The notes under the pieces were generated by a model. The model was not told where the DNA came from and searched no databases. It worked only from the letters and a program-made list of their open reading frames with translations. The position numbers and the translations under genes are program-made. DNA of 15,361 bases from Erythrobacter sp. (GTDB lineage: Bacteria; Pseudomonadota; Alphaproteobacteria; Sphingomonadales; Sphingomonadaceae): the NCBI GenBank assembly GCA_013214365.1, contig JABSPI010000001.1, positions 1-15,361 on the forward strand, written 5' to 3'. Positions 1 through 7,464 of the stretch are shown one piece after another. Every line of letters begins with the position of its first letter. Positions within the stretch are counted from its first letter, which is position 1.

Positions 1-183
1 GGTTTGGCCGAACGTCGCAATGAATCGGTCCGTGCTTATCTGACGGGTCGAGGCATTCCAGATGCGCGCATCAGTAGCGAAGCATTTGGCGAATCACAGC
101 CACGCGTTCCCACCGATGACGGTGTGCGCGAACTGCAAAACCGGCGTGTCGAAGTTACTTATGGCCCGGGATCAGGCATGTAA
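1..183 (+). CDS. OmpA-family outer membrane protein, C-terminal fragment
   Basis: This is the 3' end of a gene entering from the left edge, read in frame 1 to a TAA at 181-183. About 60 residues remain. They match the C-terminal half of the OmpA-like peptidoglycan-binding domain: a helix resembling LAERRNESVRAYL, then GIPDARIS, then FGESQP, and the hallmark NRRVEV near the end. In this family the domain sits in the periplasm and binds diaminopimelate in peptidoglycan, tethering the outer membrane. The short tail TYGPGSGM is, from memory, common in sphingomonad OmpA proteins. The N-terminal part, signal peptide and any barrel lie outside the window, so the architecture cannot be stated. An intrinsic terminator follows about 22 bases after the stop. 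Confidence 0.9.
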   Translation, partial: GLAERRNESVRAYLTGRGIPDARISSEAFGESQPRVPTDDGVRELQNRRVEVTYGPGSGM

Positions 184-205
184 TTTCAACTCGTTACTTA
201 CACGG

Positions 206-237
206 AAGGGGCCGGAGCAATTCGGCCCCTTTTTTTG
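206..237 (+). terminator. Rho-independent terminator of the OmpA gene
   Basis: The arm AGGGGCCG (207-214) pairs perfectly with CGGCCCCT (223-230) around an 8-base loop. A run of T (230-236) follows directly. The position, just after the OmpA stop and on the same strand, fits a canonical intrinsic terminator. Confidence 0.9.
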
Positions 238-456
238 TGCCTAAGTGCACTAACTAGAAGTGAGCTTCTCCAAAGGCGAAGAGATTTATGCGCCGACAAG
301 TGGTCTAGGGTCCGCGCATCGCTAAAAGCCTCAGCAAATACGATGACTGCTCGGCTCAGAAACTCCGACCGGCGGCTACAAACACCGGATTGCACCACTT
401 AGTGTCCGAGGGTGCCCGCCTAAGGCTACACACCCTCAAGCAATACCTAATCCAGA
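238..456. other. Intergenic region between convergent OmpA and MFS genes
   Basis: No credible gene is visible. A possible 66-codon frame on the minus strand (198-398) has no recognisable protein features and runs into the OmpA terminator. The only structure seen is an inverted repeat, GAGGGTG (408-414) with CACCCTC (431-437), with a small GCC/GGC stem inside it. It lies about 20 bases past the MFS stop and could be a weak minus-strand terminator or 3'-end stabiliser, but it has no T run. Two sampled features stand out: the region is AT-richer than the OmpA gene, and it has no repeat or attachment-site signature. Confidence 0.5.
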
Positions 457-2091
457 TTACGCTTCGATCTTTTCCCCAGCAGCTTTCGCTCGCTCGACTA
501 CATTGGCCGTTGCCGTTGGAACAAAACGGAACGCAGCGATAAGAAGCACCAGACCGACTGGAACGAAAACAAGCGTTGATACAACGCCTAGCCCGAGGTT
601 CTCTCCATTCACAGCTGACACGTAGCCAGCCATGAATGGACCAATCCCAAGCCCGATTAGCGTGGTGGACAAGAAAAATGTTGCTGTCGCAACACCGCGC
701 ATACGAGGCAGGACTAGAGATTGGCTAGCAGCAGCCGCTGCGCCGAGAGCAGACGCACTCAACATGTTCGCTAGGAAGCTTGCGATGTAAAATGTAGCCG
801 TGCTTCCCGTGGTGAAGGCTAAGTAGATCATTGGTGCCGGTGTTATTAAGCCAAACAATACAACGAGCACCCGGCCATCCGGCCCGCGCCGTTCGAGCAG
901 ATAGTCGCCCATCCGGCCGCCTAGGATTACGCCTAAAAACCCCGCTACTGCGCCAGGCGCACCCAGCAACAGCGCGATCTCTGACTTGGAGATGCCCAAA
1001 GCCCTCTCCGCGTAAGCAGGCCCCAAACCAGAATTGGTATAAGCGATCAAAGCGACCATCCCGTACCCCAAGATGACAACCATGAAGGCAGGCGACCCCC
1101 ATGTCAGGCGGAAAGTGGGTAAGTCACGCGAACGCAAACCCATCGCCCAACTGAAAACGGCGTAATAGCCGACGCCCAAGAAGAGCCATTGGTCCGAGAT
1201 AGCCAAAAATCCATCATCGAAGCCAACAATCACATTCGCTTTGGCAGGGACCAAAATCGTCAAGATTATCGCTATGATTGCGAAGCCGACAAGGCCGACA
1301 ACATTCAATAGCAACGCTCTCGGACCACGCTTCAAAGCACCAAAAAGCGTGAATGGCGGGATAACTTGCATGAGTTCCCTGAAAAAGCCGCGAAACGGCG
1401 CCGGATCCTCTGGCGTCTCTATACCATCAATGGCCCCACGCTTTGGCTCGCGCAGTGTCGACACCCAGAGCGCTAATAAAATACCCGGAATGCCAACGGA
1501 TAGAAATGCGGCTTGCCAACCAACAATTCCCCAAGGACCGCCATCAGGATAGGCTTGGTTCCATGCATCAACGATGTAAGCGCCGATGAGTAGCGATACG
1601 CCTCCGCCGATGTACAATCCCGAAGAGTATATCGCCAACGCAGTTGCGCGCAGCCTGGCCGGAAACCAATCAGATATGAGCGAATAGGCCGACGGGCTCG
1701 CTGTTGCCTCACCAACGCCCACACCCATCCGCGCCGCCGCAAGCATTCCAGCGTTCTTTGCAAAACCAGATAGCGCGGTCATGGTCGACCACAGGGTAAG
1801 GCCAATCACCAGCAGCCGAACCCTTTTCCAGCTGTCGGCCAATTTGCCGAGCGGAATGCCGAAAAGAGAGTAAAAGACTGCAAAGGCAGTTCCGTAAAGG
1901 AACCCAATATAGGCGTCGTCTACACCCAGATCAGCTTTGATATCATTCGCTAGGATCGAGAGAATCTGGCGGTCAATAAAGTTCAAAACGTAGACCAGGA
2001 CAAGTACGCCAAGGGCATACCAGCTATAGGCAGGGACGGTCTCAGTGGTCTGGCCAGCAGGTTGCTGCTTGACGGCAACGTCATCGCTCAA
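457..2091 (-). CDS. Spinster-type MFS transporter with enlarged central loop
   Basis: An inner-membrane major facilitator superfamily transporter, substrate unknown. Numbered from the longest frame (549 residues, TTG at 2106), TM1 lies near residues 29-48. MFS motif A follows as GKLADSWKRVR (87-97). The stretch RMGVGVGEATASPSAYS (126-142) is typical of the spinster-like subgroup. A central region (about 220-340) holds two extra hydrophobic spans (about 265-287 and 305-323), suggesting about 14 helices rather than 12. The start is uncertain. No ATG lies early in the frame. The TTG at 2091 is preferred because GGGAG lies 8 bases before it, while the TTG at 2106 lacks a clear ribosome site. It lies 57 bases after queC in the same frame and probably shares its transcript. 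GC content is clearly lower than in most neighbours. See the finding on a possible frameshift at the start. Confidence 0.85.
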   Translation of the reverse strand: MSDDVAVKQQPAGQTTETVPAYSWYALGVLVLVYVLNFIDRQILSILANDIKADLGVDDAYIGFLYGTAFAVFYSLFGIPLGKLADSWKRVRLLVIGLTLWSTMTALSGFAKNAGMLAAARMGVGVGEATASPSAYSLISDWFPARLRATALAIYSSGLYIGGGVSLLIGAYIVDAWNQAYPDGGPWGIVGWQAAFLSVGIPGILLALWVSTLREPKRGAIDGIETPEDPAPFRGFFRELMQVIPPFTLFGALKRGPRALLLNVVGLVGFAIIAIILTILVPAKANVIVGFDDGFLAISDQWLFLGVGYYAVFSWAMGLRSRDLPTFRLTWGSPAFMVVILGYGMVALIAYTNSGLGPAYAERALGISKSEIALLLGAPGAVAGFLGVILGGRMGDYLLERRGPDGRVLVVLFGLITPAPMIYLAFTTGSTATFYIASFLANMLSASALGAAAAASQSLVLPRMRGVATATFFLSTTLIGLGIGPFMAGYVSAVNGENLGLGVVSTLVFVPVGLVLLIAAFRFVPTATANVVERAKAAGEKIEA

Positions 2092-2107
2092 AGAAAATTC
2101 TCCCAAT

Positions 2108-2149
2108 TCAGTCTTTTGCCGTTGGCACTTTGATGAGTGCTTCGTCCAT
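2108..2149 (-). other. 13-codon linking minigene or frameshifted MFS start
   Basis: The ATG at 2149-2147 overlaps the queC stop codon by one base (TAATG). It opens a frame reading MDEALIKVPTAKD that stops with TGA at 2110-2108, one base before the TTG at 2106 of the MFS frame. It may be a translational-coupling minigene. It may also be the true N-terminus of the MFS protein, disrupted by a one-base shift within the AAAAG run; the fused read would be MDEALIKVPTAK followed by TELGEFSL. No ribosome site is evident before this ATG. It could also be chance. Confidence 0.3.
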
Positions 2150-2847
2150 TAATCGGCGTAAGCAGTGCTATCGACTATTCCGGCTTGCGCAAAACCCTTT
2201 TTGCGCAGACGGCAGGAATCGCATTGCCCGCAAGCCAAACCTGTCGGGGTCGGGTCGTAACAAGACCAACTCCAAGCCGGGTCCAGTTTAAGCCTAGCGC
2301 ATTCACTAGCAATATCCGCCTTCGTCATATGTTGAAGTGGAGCGTGTATGGTAAATCCAGCCCCTTCAACACCTGCCTTGGTGCCCAGACGCGCCGTTTC
2401 AGCAAAGCTGGCAATGAACTCGGGCCGGCAATCGGGATAACCTGAATAATCCAATGCGTTGACACCGATGAAGACATCACGAGCCCCAGCGGCTTCTGCA
2501 CAAGCTGTGGTCAAAGCCAAAAAAATCAGGTTTCGTGCTGGAACATATGTAACCGGAATATCATCGCCGACACCGGCCTTGGGAACGTCGATGGAATCGG
2601 TCAGCGCTGACCCACCAAATGCACGCAAATCGAGCGCTATTTCCGTCTGGCTAGCGAGATTCAGGCTCTTGGCTATCGCTTTGGCTGATTCAAGCTCGAG
2701 CCGGTGCCTCTGCCCATAATCAACAGTCAGAGCATGGACTTCAAAACCCGCCTCAACTGCGAGCGCAGCAGAAACCATGGAGTCGAGGCCACCCGAAAGT
2801 AGCACAACGGCCTTTGCTCGTCCTGCGCAATGTTTGGTATCAGCCAT
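2149..2847 (-). CDS. queC: 7-cyano-7-deazaguanine (preQ0) synthase QueC
   Basis: QueC converts 7-carboxy-7-deazaguanine, ammonia and ATP into preQ0, a cytoplasmic step of queuosine tRNA modification. The 232-residue protein has the PP-loop SGGLDS (18-23) for ATP pyrophosphatase chemistry. It also has YGQRH (44-48), VPARN (102-106) and YPDCRPEF (137-144). The zinc site cysteines are C196, C206, C209 and C212 in a CxCx2Cx2C-type cluster near the C-terminus. Length and all motifs fit the family, so it should be functional. The ATG at 2847 places the PP-loop at the normal distance from the N-terminus, though no strong ribosome site precedes it. No other queuosine gene is visible in the window. 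DUF3617 lies 66 bases upstream and the MFS gene downstream, all on the minus strand. Confidence 0.97.
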   Translation of the reverse strand: MADTKHCAGRAKAVVLLSGGLDSMVSAALAVEAGFEVHALTVDYGQRHRLELESAKAIAKSLNLASQTEIALDLRAFGGSALTDSIDVPKAGVGDDIPVTYVPARNLIFLALTTACAEAAGARDVFIGVNALDYSGYPDCRPEFIASFAETARLGTKAGVEGAGFTIHAPLQHMTKADIASECARLKLDPAWSWSCYDPTPTGLACGQCDSCRLRKKGFAQAGIVDSTAYAD

Positions 2848-2873
2848 ATACAGCGACTTAGCGTTTATCGGCG

Positions 2874-2901
2874 CTTTGGCAATCTTCTCTTGTTGCCAAA
2901 G
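2874..2901. repeat. 9-bp inverted repeat between DUF3617 gene and queC
   Basis: CTTTGGCAA (2874-2882) and TTGCCAAAG (2893-2901) are perfect inverted copies around a 10-base loop. The repeat sits in the 66-base gap, about 13 bases after the DUF3617 stop and about 27 bases before the queC ATG. There is no T run on either side, so it is not a canonical intrinsic terminator. It could be an operator, an RNA stem in the queC leader or a processing hairpin. Confidence 0.55.
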
Positions 2902-2913
2902 AAATAGACCCGA

Positions 2914-3357
2914 TCAGCAATTGCCTGTGTGACGCGCTTCGGCCGCGAACTGGAACGGCGCGCCAGAGACAATTCCTTGGCTTTCAATTTGCACCAGCCC
3001 GCCTGTTTCCATGCGGATGTCGGTCCGCCCATAACCGTTGCCAGGGCAGGTATACTGAATTGTTACCTTGTTGCGCCCATCCTCCACCACAAAGCGGCTG
3101 CAATTGGTCTCGGCATGACGCAATTGAATAAGCTCTTGCCCCGTGCGGATACAAATCTTTCGGTCCTGAGAACCATCACGGTGCTTGATCGTCCACTCGC
3201 CCTTGCTGAGACTGTCCAACATCTTCAGGCTTTCGGCTTGAGCTGCGGCAGATCGAGGCAGGGCAGTAAGTGTGGCAATCGAGAAGGCAAGGCCGCAAGC
3301 AATGATCACAATGCCGGCGACAATACCAGTTGCTGAAATCGTGGCTGTGGTCCTCAT
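2914..3357 (-). CDS. DUF3617-family exported protein
   Basis: A 147-residue protein of the DUF3617 family, whose function is not known. The N-terminus has a hydrophobic stretch (about 9-32) followed by RSAAAQAES (35-43), consistent with a signal peptide and periplasmic location. The mature part has the family pattern: an early W (55), KICI (67-70), LIQLRH (76-81), C86, FVVEDG (89-94), YTCPGNGYG (102-110), SQGIVSGAPF (126-135) and a terminal cysteine (147). Four cysteines (69, 86, 104, 147) could form two disulfides. The ATG at 3357 is supported by GAAGGA about 5 bases upstream. It lies 86 bases after hslO and 66 bases before queC on the same strand, so co-transcription is possible. A lipoprotein reading is less likely, because the cysteine at 21 is in the middle of the hydrophobic stretch. 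Confidence 0.85.
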   Translation of the reverse strand: MRTTATISATGIVAGIVIIACGLAFSIATLTALPRSAAAQAESLKMLDSLSKGEWTIKHRDGSQDRKICIRTGQELIQLRHAETNCSRFVVEDGRNKVTIQYTCPGNGYGRTDIRMETGGLVQIESQGIVSGAPFQFAAEARHTGNC

Positions 3358-3443
3358 GATTTCCTTCTCGCGTTTTCCTCTTTAAAGTGGCTCATTAAAA
3401 TTACCCAGCTCACGATGACCCGTTCCTGAACGGCGATGAACGG

Positions 3444-4349
3444 TTAAATCTCCAGTTCAAATGCGCGTGCACAGAAAGCGCAATCAACGACAATCACACC
3501 ATCTGAATTGCGCATTTCGTTGCGTTCAGCCTGCGGGAAGCGCGAAATCACGGATTCATAATAACCCGCACTGCATCGGCATCCCCGCGCAAGTTTCGAC
3601 CCAGGCTGGATACGAATGGCGTCCTCTTCGTGAAATAACCGCCAGGCGATGCCTTCCAATGACAACGCCGGATCAAGCAATTCGTCGTGACTGATCGTGC
3701 TTGCCATAGTGGCGACATGCTCCCAATCGGGATGGTCCATGCGCACATGCAACCGCTCGCGCCCTTCCTCACCATCAGCCAGATGCTGAATAAGCATCCC
3801 GGCCGCAGCACGCCCAACTTTGCCCGCACCGCCTGCGCGGCTGGCGATGCGGATCATTGTAGGAATTTGCTCTGATTGGGTGAAGTAGGCTTCGCATGCC
3901 TGTGCCAGACTGTCCCCCTCCAATGGCACAATGCCCTGATATCGCTGCGCCTTACCGGTCTCAAACGTGACCGCTAGGTAACCTTCCCCGAACAAAGCAG
4001 AAAGCGGTGGGTTGGCGCCCAACACAGCCAGCCGTTCAGCGTCGAAATCGGCATAGCCGCGCAATTCACCCCCGCGATAATCCGCCACCAGAAGCGAAAC
4101 CACACCGTTCGGCGTCTGCGCCTGTAAAGTGAGCTGCGCGTCCTCGCCATCCTGCTTCAGCAGCCCCCCCATCAAGCTAGCCAAGACCAGCGCCTCGCTG
4201 AGCAAGTGTGTGACAGGTGGCGGATAATCGTGTGCGGAGAGAACCTCATCGAGAGAGCGCTCAAGTCGAACCAATCGCGCGCGCGCATTGCGCGCAGGCA
4301 AAGTGAAGCCGAGCAATTTATCAGCGAAGGTTTCTTCTTGCATGTCCAT
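3444..4349 (-). CDS. hslO: Hsp33 redox-regulated molecular chaperone
   Basis: Hsp33 is a cytoplasmic holdase chaperone activated by oxidation: reduced cysteines bind zinc, while oxidative stress releases zinc, forms disulfides and exposes the substrate surface. The 301-residue protein has the family core, ETFADKLLGF near the N-terminus and a C-terminal switch with CRC (257-259) and CAFC (290-293). These are the four zinc-binding cysteines in the expected CxC and CxxC arrangement. The ATG at 4349 is chosen. A TTG at 4358 extends it by three residues and an ATG at 4343 shortens it by two; no strong ribosome site decides among them. It lies 68 bases after argF on the same strand. The argD-argF-hslO order is, from memory, common in alphaproteobacteria, which supports one transcript. 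Confidence 0.96.
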   Translation of the reverse strand: MDMQEETFADKLLGFTLPARNARARLVRLERSLDEVLSAHDYPPPVTHLLSEALVLASLMGGLLKQDGEDAQLTLQAQTPNGVVSLLVADYRGGELRGYADFDAERLAVLGANPPLSALFGEGYLAVTFETGKAQRYQGIVPLEGDSLAQACEAYFTQSEQIPTMIRIASRAGGAGKVGRAAAGMLIQHLADGEEGRERLHVRMDHPDWEHVATMASTISHDELLDPALSLEGIAWRLFHEEDAIRIQPGSKLARGCRCSAGYYESVISRFPQAERNEMRNSDGVIVVDCAFCARAFELEI

Positions 4350-4417
4350 AGCGTTCAATATGGTGGCTCAAGCCGCCTGCTTTAAGCCCCCTTCGACAGA
4401 CGCAGCAACTAAACCGC

Positions 4418-5362
4418 TCAACCGAGCAAGCCGAAGCTCCACAAAAGCACCGATTTTTGGGCGTGAATGCGGTTTTCCGCCTCATCGAAAACCACTGATT
4501 TCTCACTCTCAAACACGTCGTGTGACACTTCCTCACCAACATGCGCCGGCAAACAGTGCAGGAACAAAGCGTCCTTGTTGGCCAATTCCATCAGCGCGCC
4601 GTTGACCTGGTAGGGCGCCATAGCCACGCGCTTTTCCTCGGCATCAGCCTGTCCCATCGAAATCCACGTATCGGTCACCAAAACGTCAGCACCCCGAGCA
4701 GCCTCTTGCGCATCATCGGTTAGCATCACCTGCGCCCCGCCCGCACGCGCCATTTCGACGAATTCGCGGTCTGGCTCATACCCTTTTGGAGTGGCCACCC
4801 GCACATTAAACCTCATCAAGCCTGCCGCTTCGAGGATAGAATGTAGGACATTGTTGCCATCGCCGAACCAGGCGATTTCCAAGCCTGGCAGCGCCTTGTT
4901 GTGCTCGATCACTGTCAACAGATCGGCAACGATCTGGCACGGATGCGAGCGGTCGGTCAGACCATTTATAACCGGGACGCTGGCATAACGGGCCATTTCC
5001 TCGATCTTGGCGTGATCATCCGTACGCAGCATGATGGCATCCACCATCCGGCTAAGCACACGGGCTGTATCAGCGATCGTTTCCCCTCGGCCCAACTGGC
5101 TGGAACCAGCTTCTAAAATCAGCACTGTACCGCCCAATTGGCGCATCGCAATATCGAAGCTGACCCGCGTCCGGGTCGAGTTCTTCTCAAAAACCAACGC
5201 CAGCACCCGCCCGGCGAGCGGGGCATCGGCGTCAGCTTGGCCCTTTGGCCAAACCGTGCGCGCAGCTTTGCGATCGATGGCGTCAGCTATCATCGCCGCT
5301 ATCACATCCGCGCCCGCGTCGCCCAAATCAAGAAAGTGACGTTCTCCAGCAGGCAGTCCCAT
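4418..5362 (-). CDS. argF: Ornithine carbamoyltransferase
   Basis: This enzyme joins ornithine and carbamoyl phosphate to make citrulline, in the cytoplasm, as the sixth step of arginine synthesis. The 314-residue protein has the carbamoyl-phosphate loop STRTR (62-66), HPCQ (140-143), DGNNV (168-172), the ornithine-binding DTWISMGQ (231-238) and HCLPAH (269-274) carrying the catalytic cysteine. All key residues are intact. The ATG at 5362 shares its A with the argD stop codon (TGATG, 1-nt overlap), which strongly suggests translational coupling with argD. The N-terminus [15 protein letters not shown] fits the family start. The anabolic role (argF) rather than catabolic (arcB) follows from the neighbouring argD and the absence of arcA or arcC nearby. 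Confidence 0.97.
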   Translation of the reverse strand: MGLPAGERHFLDLGDAGADVIAAMIADAIDRKAARTVWPKGQADADAPLAGRVLALVFEKNSTRTRVSFDIAMRQLGGTVLILEAGSSQLGRGETIADTARVLSRMVDAIMLRTDDHAKIEEMARYASVPVINGLTDRSHPCQIVADLLTVIEHNKALPGLEIAWFGDGNNVLHSILEAAGLMRFNVRVATPKGYEPDREFVEMARAGGAQVMLTDDAQEAARGADVLVTDTWISMGQADAEEKRVAMAPYQVNGALMELANKDALFLHCLPAHVGEEVSHDVFESEKSVVFDEAENRIHAQKSVLLWSFGLLG

Positions 5363-6561
5363 CAGGCGGCTTCTTCGATCGAATAGCTCGCTGCACCGGC
5401 AGACAATTTGTCGAAAAACTCGTCGATTTCAGCATCACCGATCACAAGGGGCGGCAAAACGCGCAAGGTCTGGTCGCCCGCGGCCACCATCAACAATTGG
5501 TGATTGTCGCGCAGGTGCACGAAGAAGGGGCGGCTTTCCACTTTCATCCTGATCCCAAGCATCAGTCCCTTGCCCCGCACCAATTCGAACAGATCGGGAT
5601 AGTTACCGATAAATTGCTCGAGCCGCGCACGAATGCGCTCACCCTTCTCGCTTACCTCAGCAAGGAAATCTTGATTGGCGACCGCATCCATCACCGCGCT
5701 GCCTGCTGCCATGGCCAGTGGATTGCCGCCATAAGTGGAGCCATGCGTGCCAAATGTCATGCCACGCGCCGCCTTTTCTGTTGCCAAAACAGCACCGATC
5801 GGGAAACCCCCGCCCAGCCCCTTCGCGGTAGCGAGAATGTCAGGCTCGATCCCGTAATGTTCATGGGCATACAGCTTGCCTGTGCGCGCGACGCCGCATT
5901 GCACCTCGTCAAGCACCAGCATTAGGTCGTGTTCATCTGCGAGCGCACGCAGCCCCTTGATGAAACCCTCAGAGGCAGGCCGAATACCGCCCTCGCCTTG
6001 GATCGGTTCGACCAAAAAGCCCGCAGTGTGCGGCCCGATCAGAGCCTTCGCCGCTTCCAAATCATCAAACTCGCAATATTTGAACCCGTTGAGCATAGGC
6101 GAGAAGCCTTGGTGCATCTTGGTTTGATTGGAGGCGCTGATCGTCGCCATAGTGCGACCGTGAAAGGCATTGGTGAAAGTGATCAGCTCGAACCGTTCGG
6201 CATCGCCAGCATCGCCAGCATTTTGGTGGTAGGCACGCGCGGCCTTTATTGCACCTTCAACGGCTTCGGCACCGGAATTGGTGAAGAATACGGTGTCGGC
6301 AAAAGTGTTGTCGACCAATTGCTGCGCGAGCTTCTCACCTTGCGGGCTGCCATAAAGGTTGGAGACATGCATCAAAGTCTCGGCCTGCTCCTGAACCGCC
6401 TTGGTCAGGCCCGGGTGTGAATGCCCAAGCAGATTCACTGCGATGCCGCTGGCAAAGTCGAGATAGCGCGTGCCATCTTCATCAATCAGATGGCAATGAT
6501 CACCTCGTACCGGCCGCACACCGCAACGTGGATAGACGGGCATAAGTGGTGAAATTGACAT
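5362..6561 (-). CDS. argD: Acetylornithine aminotransferase
   Basis: A PLP-dependent class III aminotransferase that converts N-acetylglutamate semialdehyde to N-acetylornithine in arginine synthesis. Such enzymes often also serve in lysine synthesis as succinyl-DAP aminotransferase. With the start at 6561 it has 399 residues, the usual length. NSGAEA (95-100) binds the cofactor phosphate, FHGRT (133-137) stacks on the ring, and LDEVQCG (217-223) carries the aspartate to the pyridine nitrogen. TAKGLGGG (245-252) places the Schiff-base lysine at K247. The ATG at 6561 is chosen because AGGGA lies 8 bases upstream and the protein then begins [12 protein letters not shown], as in homologues. A longer frame from 6636 would run through the leader hairpins. 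It overlaps argF by one base. Confidence 0.96.
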   Translation of the reverse strand: MSISPLMPVYPRCGVRPVRGDHCHLIDEDGTRYLDFASGIAVNLLGHSHPGLTKAVQEQAETLMHVSNLYGSPQGEKLAQQLVDNTFADTVFFTNSGAEAVEGAIKAARAYHQNAGDAGDAERFELITFTNAFHGRTMATISASNQTKMHQGFSPMLNGFKYCEFDDLEAAKALIGPHTAGFLVEPIQGEGGIRPASEGFIKGLRALADEHDLMLVLDEVQCGVARTGKLYAHEHYGIEPDILATAKGLGGGFPIGAVLATEKAARGMTFGTHGSTYGGNPLAMAAGSAVMDAVANQDFLAEVSEKGERIRARLEQFIGNYPDLFELVRGKGLMLGIRMKVESRPFFVHLRDNHQLLMVAAGDQTLRVLPPLVIGDAEIDEFFDKLSAGAASYSIEEAA

Positions 6562-6593
6562 AATAAAATCCCTGAAAATACGATCCGATAAGC

Positions 6594-6646
6594 AGCCCCA
6601 TACGGGGGCTCCAAAAGCAAATGGCGGCCCATGCATGAGCCGCCAT
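6594..6646 (-). promoter_or_regulatory. Two hairpins in the cold-shock/argD intergenic leader
   Basis: Reading on the minus strand, the first hairpin pairs ATGGCGGC (6646-6639) with GCCGCCAT (6628-6621) around a 10-base loop and is followed by TTGCTTTT. The second pairs AGCCCC (6610-6605) with GGGGCT (6599-6594). The first could end the cold-shock transcript as a weak terminator. Together they could instead form a structured argD leader. No leader peptide rich in arginine codons was found, so classical attenuation is not supported. Confidence 0.45.
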
Positions 6647-6654
6647 CTGTTATG

Positions 6655-6682
6655 AGATAATGCCGCTCGATTGTTTGGTCAA
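6655..6682 (-). promoter_or_regulatory. Possible sigma-70-type promoter for argD-argF
   Basis: On the minus strand, TTGACC (6682-6677) resembles a -35 box. It is followed 16 bases later by TTATCT (6660-6655) as a weak -10 box, upstream of the leader hairpins and the argD start at 6561. The match is partial and the spacing is at the low end, so this is a suggestion only. Confidence 0.25.
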
Positions 6683-6705
6683 ACGGCCGATAAGTGAGAC
6701 AGGCG

Positions 6706-7464
6706 TCAGCCTTGAACCGGCACGAGATTAACCGCAGAATATTTGCCTCGTCGATCAACTTCGAGGTCGAATTCGAACCGGTCACCTTCGTTGATTTCGG
6801 ACAGGCCCGAGCGTTCAACCGCGCTGATGTGCACGAACGCATCCGGCTGGCCATCATCGCGCACGAGGAAGCCAAAACCCTTCATCGAATTGAAGAATTT
6901 GACCGTCCCGGTGGCCTTGTCCCCGGTCAGTTCGCGCTTGGGCGGGCCTGCTTGCGGCACTGCAATCGCCTCACCGACGATTTGCAGGTCTTGCGCAGAC
7001 ACTTTCCCGCCGCGATCAACCAAGTTGAATTCGAGTTCTTGACCTTCGGCCAAACCTTCCAAACCAGCCCGCTCTACCGCGCTGATGTGGACAAACACAT
7101 CTTCGCCGCCGCTTTCCTGCTGGATGAAGCCAAAGCCTTTTTGGCCGTTGAAGAATTTGACCGTGCCTTTGCCGGTGCCAACGACTTGTGCCGGCATGCG
7201 GTTGAAACCGCCGCCGCCGCGTCCACCGCCGCCGCCGCGTGGGCCGCCAAAGCCGCCACCCGGTCCGCCGCGATCGCCGCCGCCGAAGCGATCACCGCCG
7301 CCGCCGCCATAGCGATCCCCGCCGCCAAAACGGTCGCCGCCGCGATCATTACCGTAGTCACTTGGCGGGGGAAAACCGTCTCCGCCACCGAAAGGATCAA
7401 AACCCTCTTCGCCAAAACCGTCGCGTTTGTCGCGACCGCGCCGACGACCCCTGTCGTAGCCCAT
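6706..7464 (-). CDS. Double cold-shock-domain protein with Gly/Arg-rich N-terminus
   Basis: A 252-residue nucleic-acid-binding protein. Residues 1-90 are low complexity: an Arg/Asp-rich start ([16 protein letters not shown]), then repeats of the type [13 protein letters not shown], ending in a nearly pure glycine/arginine stretch (63-87). Two cold-shock domains follow at about 97-164 and 184-249. Each has the RNA-binding motifs RNP1 (KGFGFI 109-114; KGFGFL 195-200) and RNP2 (VFVHIS 123-128; AFVHIS 209-214). The two domains are joined by a short proline-containing linker (about 165-183). Proteins of this class bind single-stranded RNA and DNA and act as RNA chaperones. The ATG at 7464 is the longest sensible start; TAAGG lies rather far upstream. 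A start near M90 would give only the two domains. The gene is single and divergent from the 7759 operon. The high-GC repeats create long false reading frames on both strands. Confidence 0.92.
   Translation of the reverse strand: MGYDRGRRRGRDKRDGFGEEGFDPFGGGDGFPPPSDYGNDRGGDRFGGGDRYGGGGGDRFGGGDRGGPGGGFGGPRGGGGGRGGGGFNRMPAQVVGTGKGTVKFFNGQKGFGFIQQESGGEDVFVHISAVERAGLEGLAEGQELEFNLVDRGGKVSAQDLQIVGEAIAVPQAGPPKRELTGDKATGTVKFFNSMKGFGFLVRDDGQPDAFVHISAVERSGLSEINEGDRFEFDLEVDRRGKYSAVNLVPVQG

Noticed and set aside
198..398. 66-codon minus-strand reading frame in the OmpA-MFS spacer
   Set aside because: It overlaps the OmpA terminator, has no recognisable motif or ribosome site, and looks like chance.
2848..2913. 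A preQ1 riboswitch upstream of queC
   Set aside because: The gap holds only a simple stem with a 10-base loop. The C-rich loop and A-rich tail pseudoknot expected for preQ1 class I are not seen.
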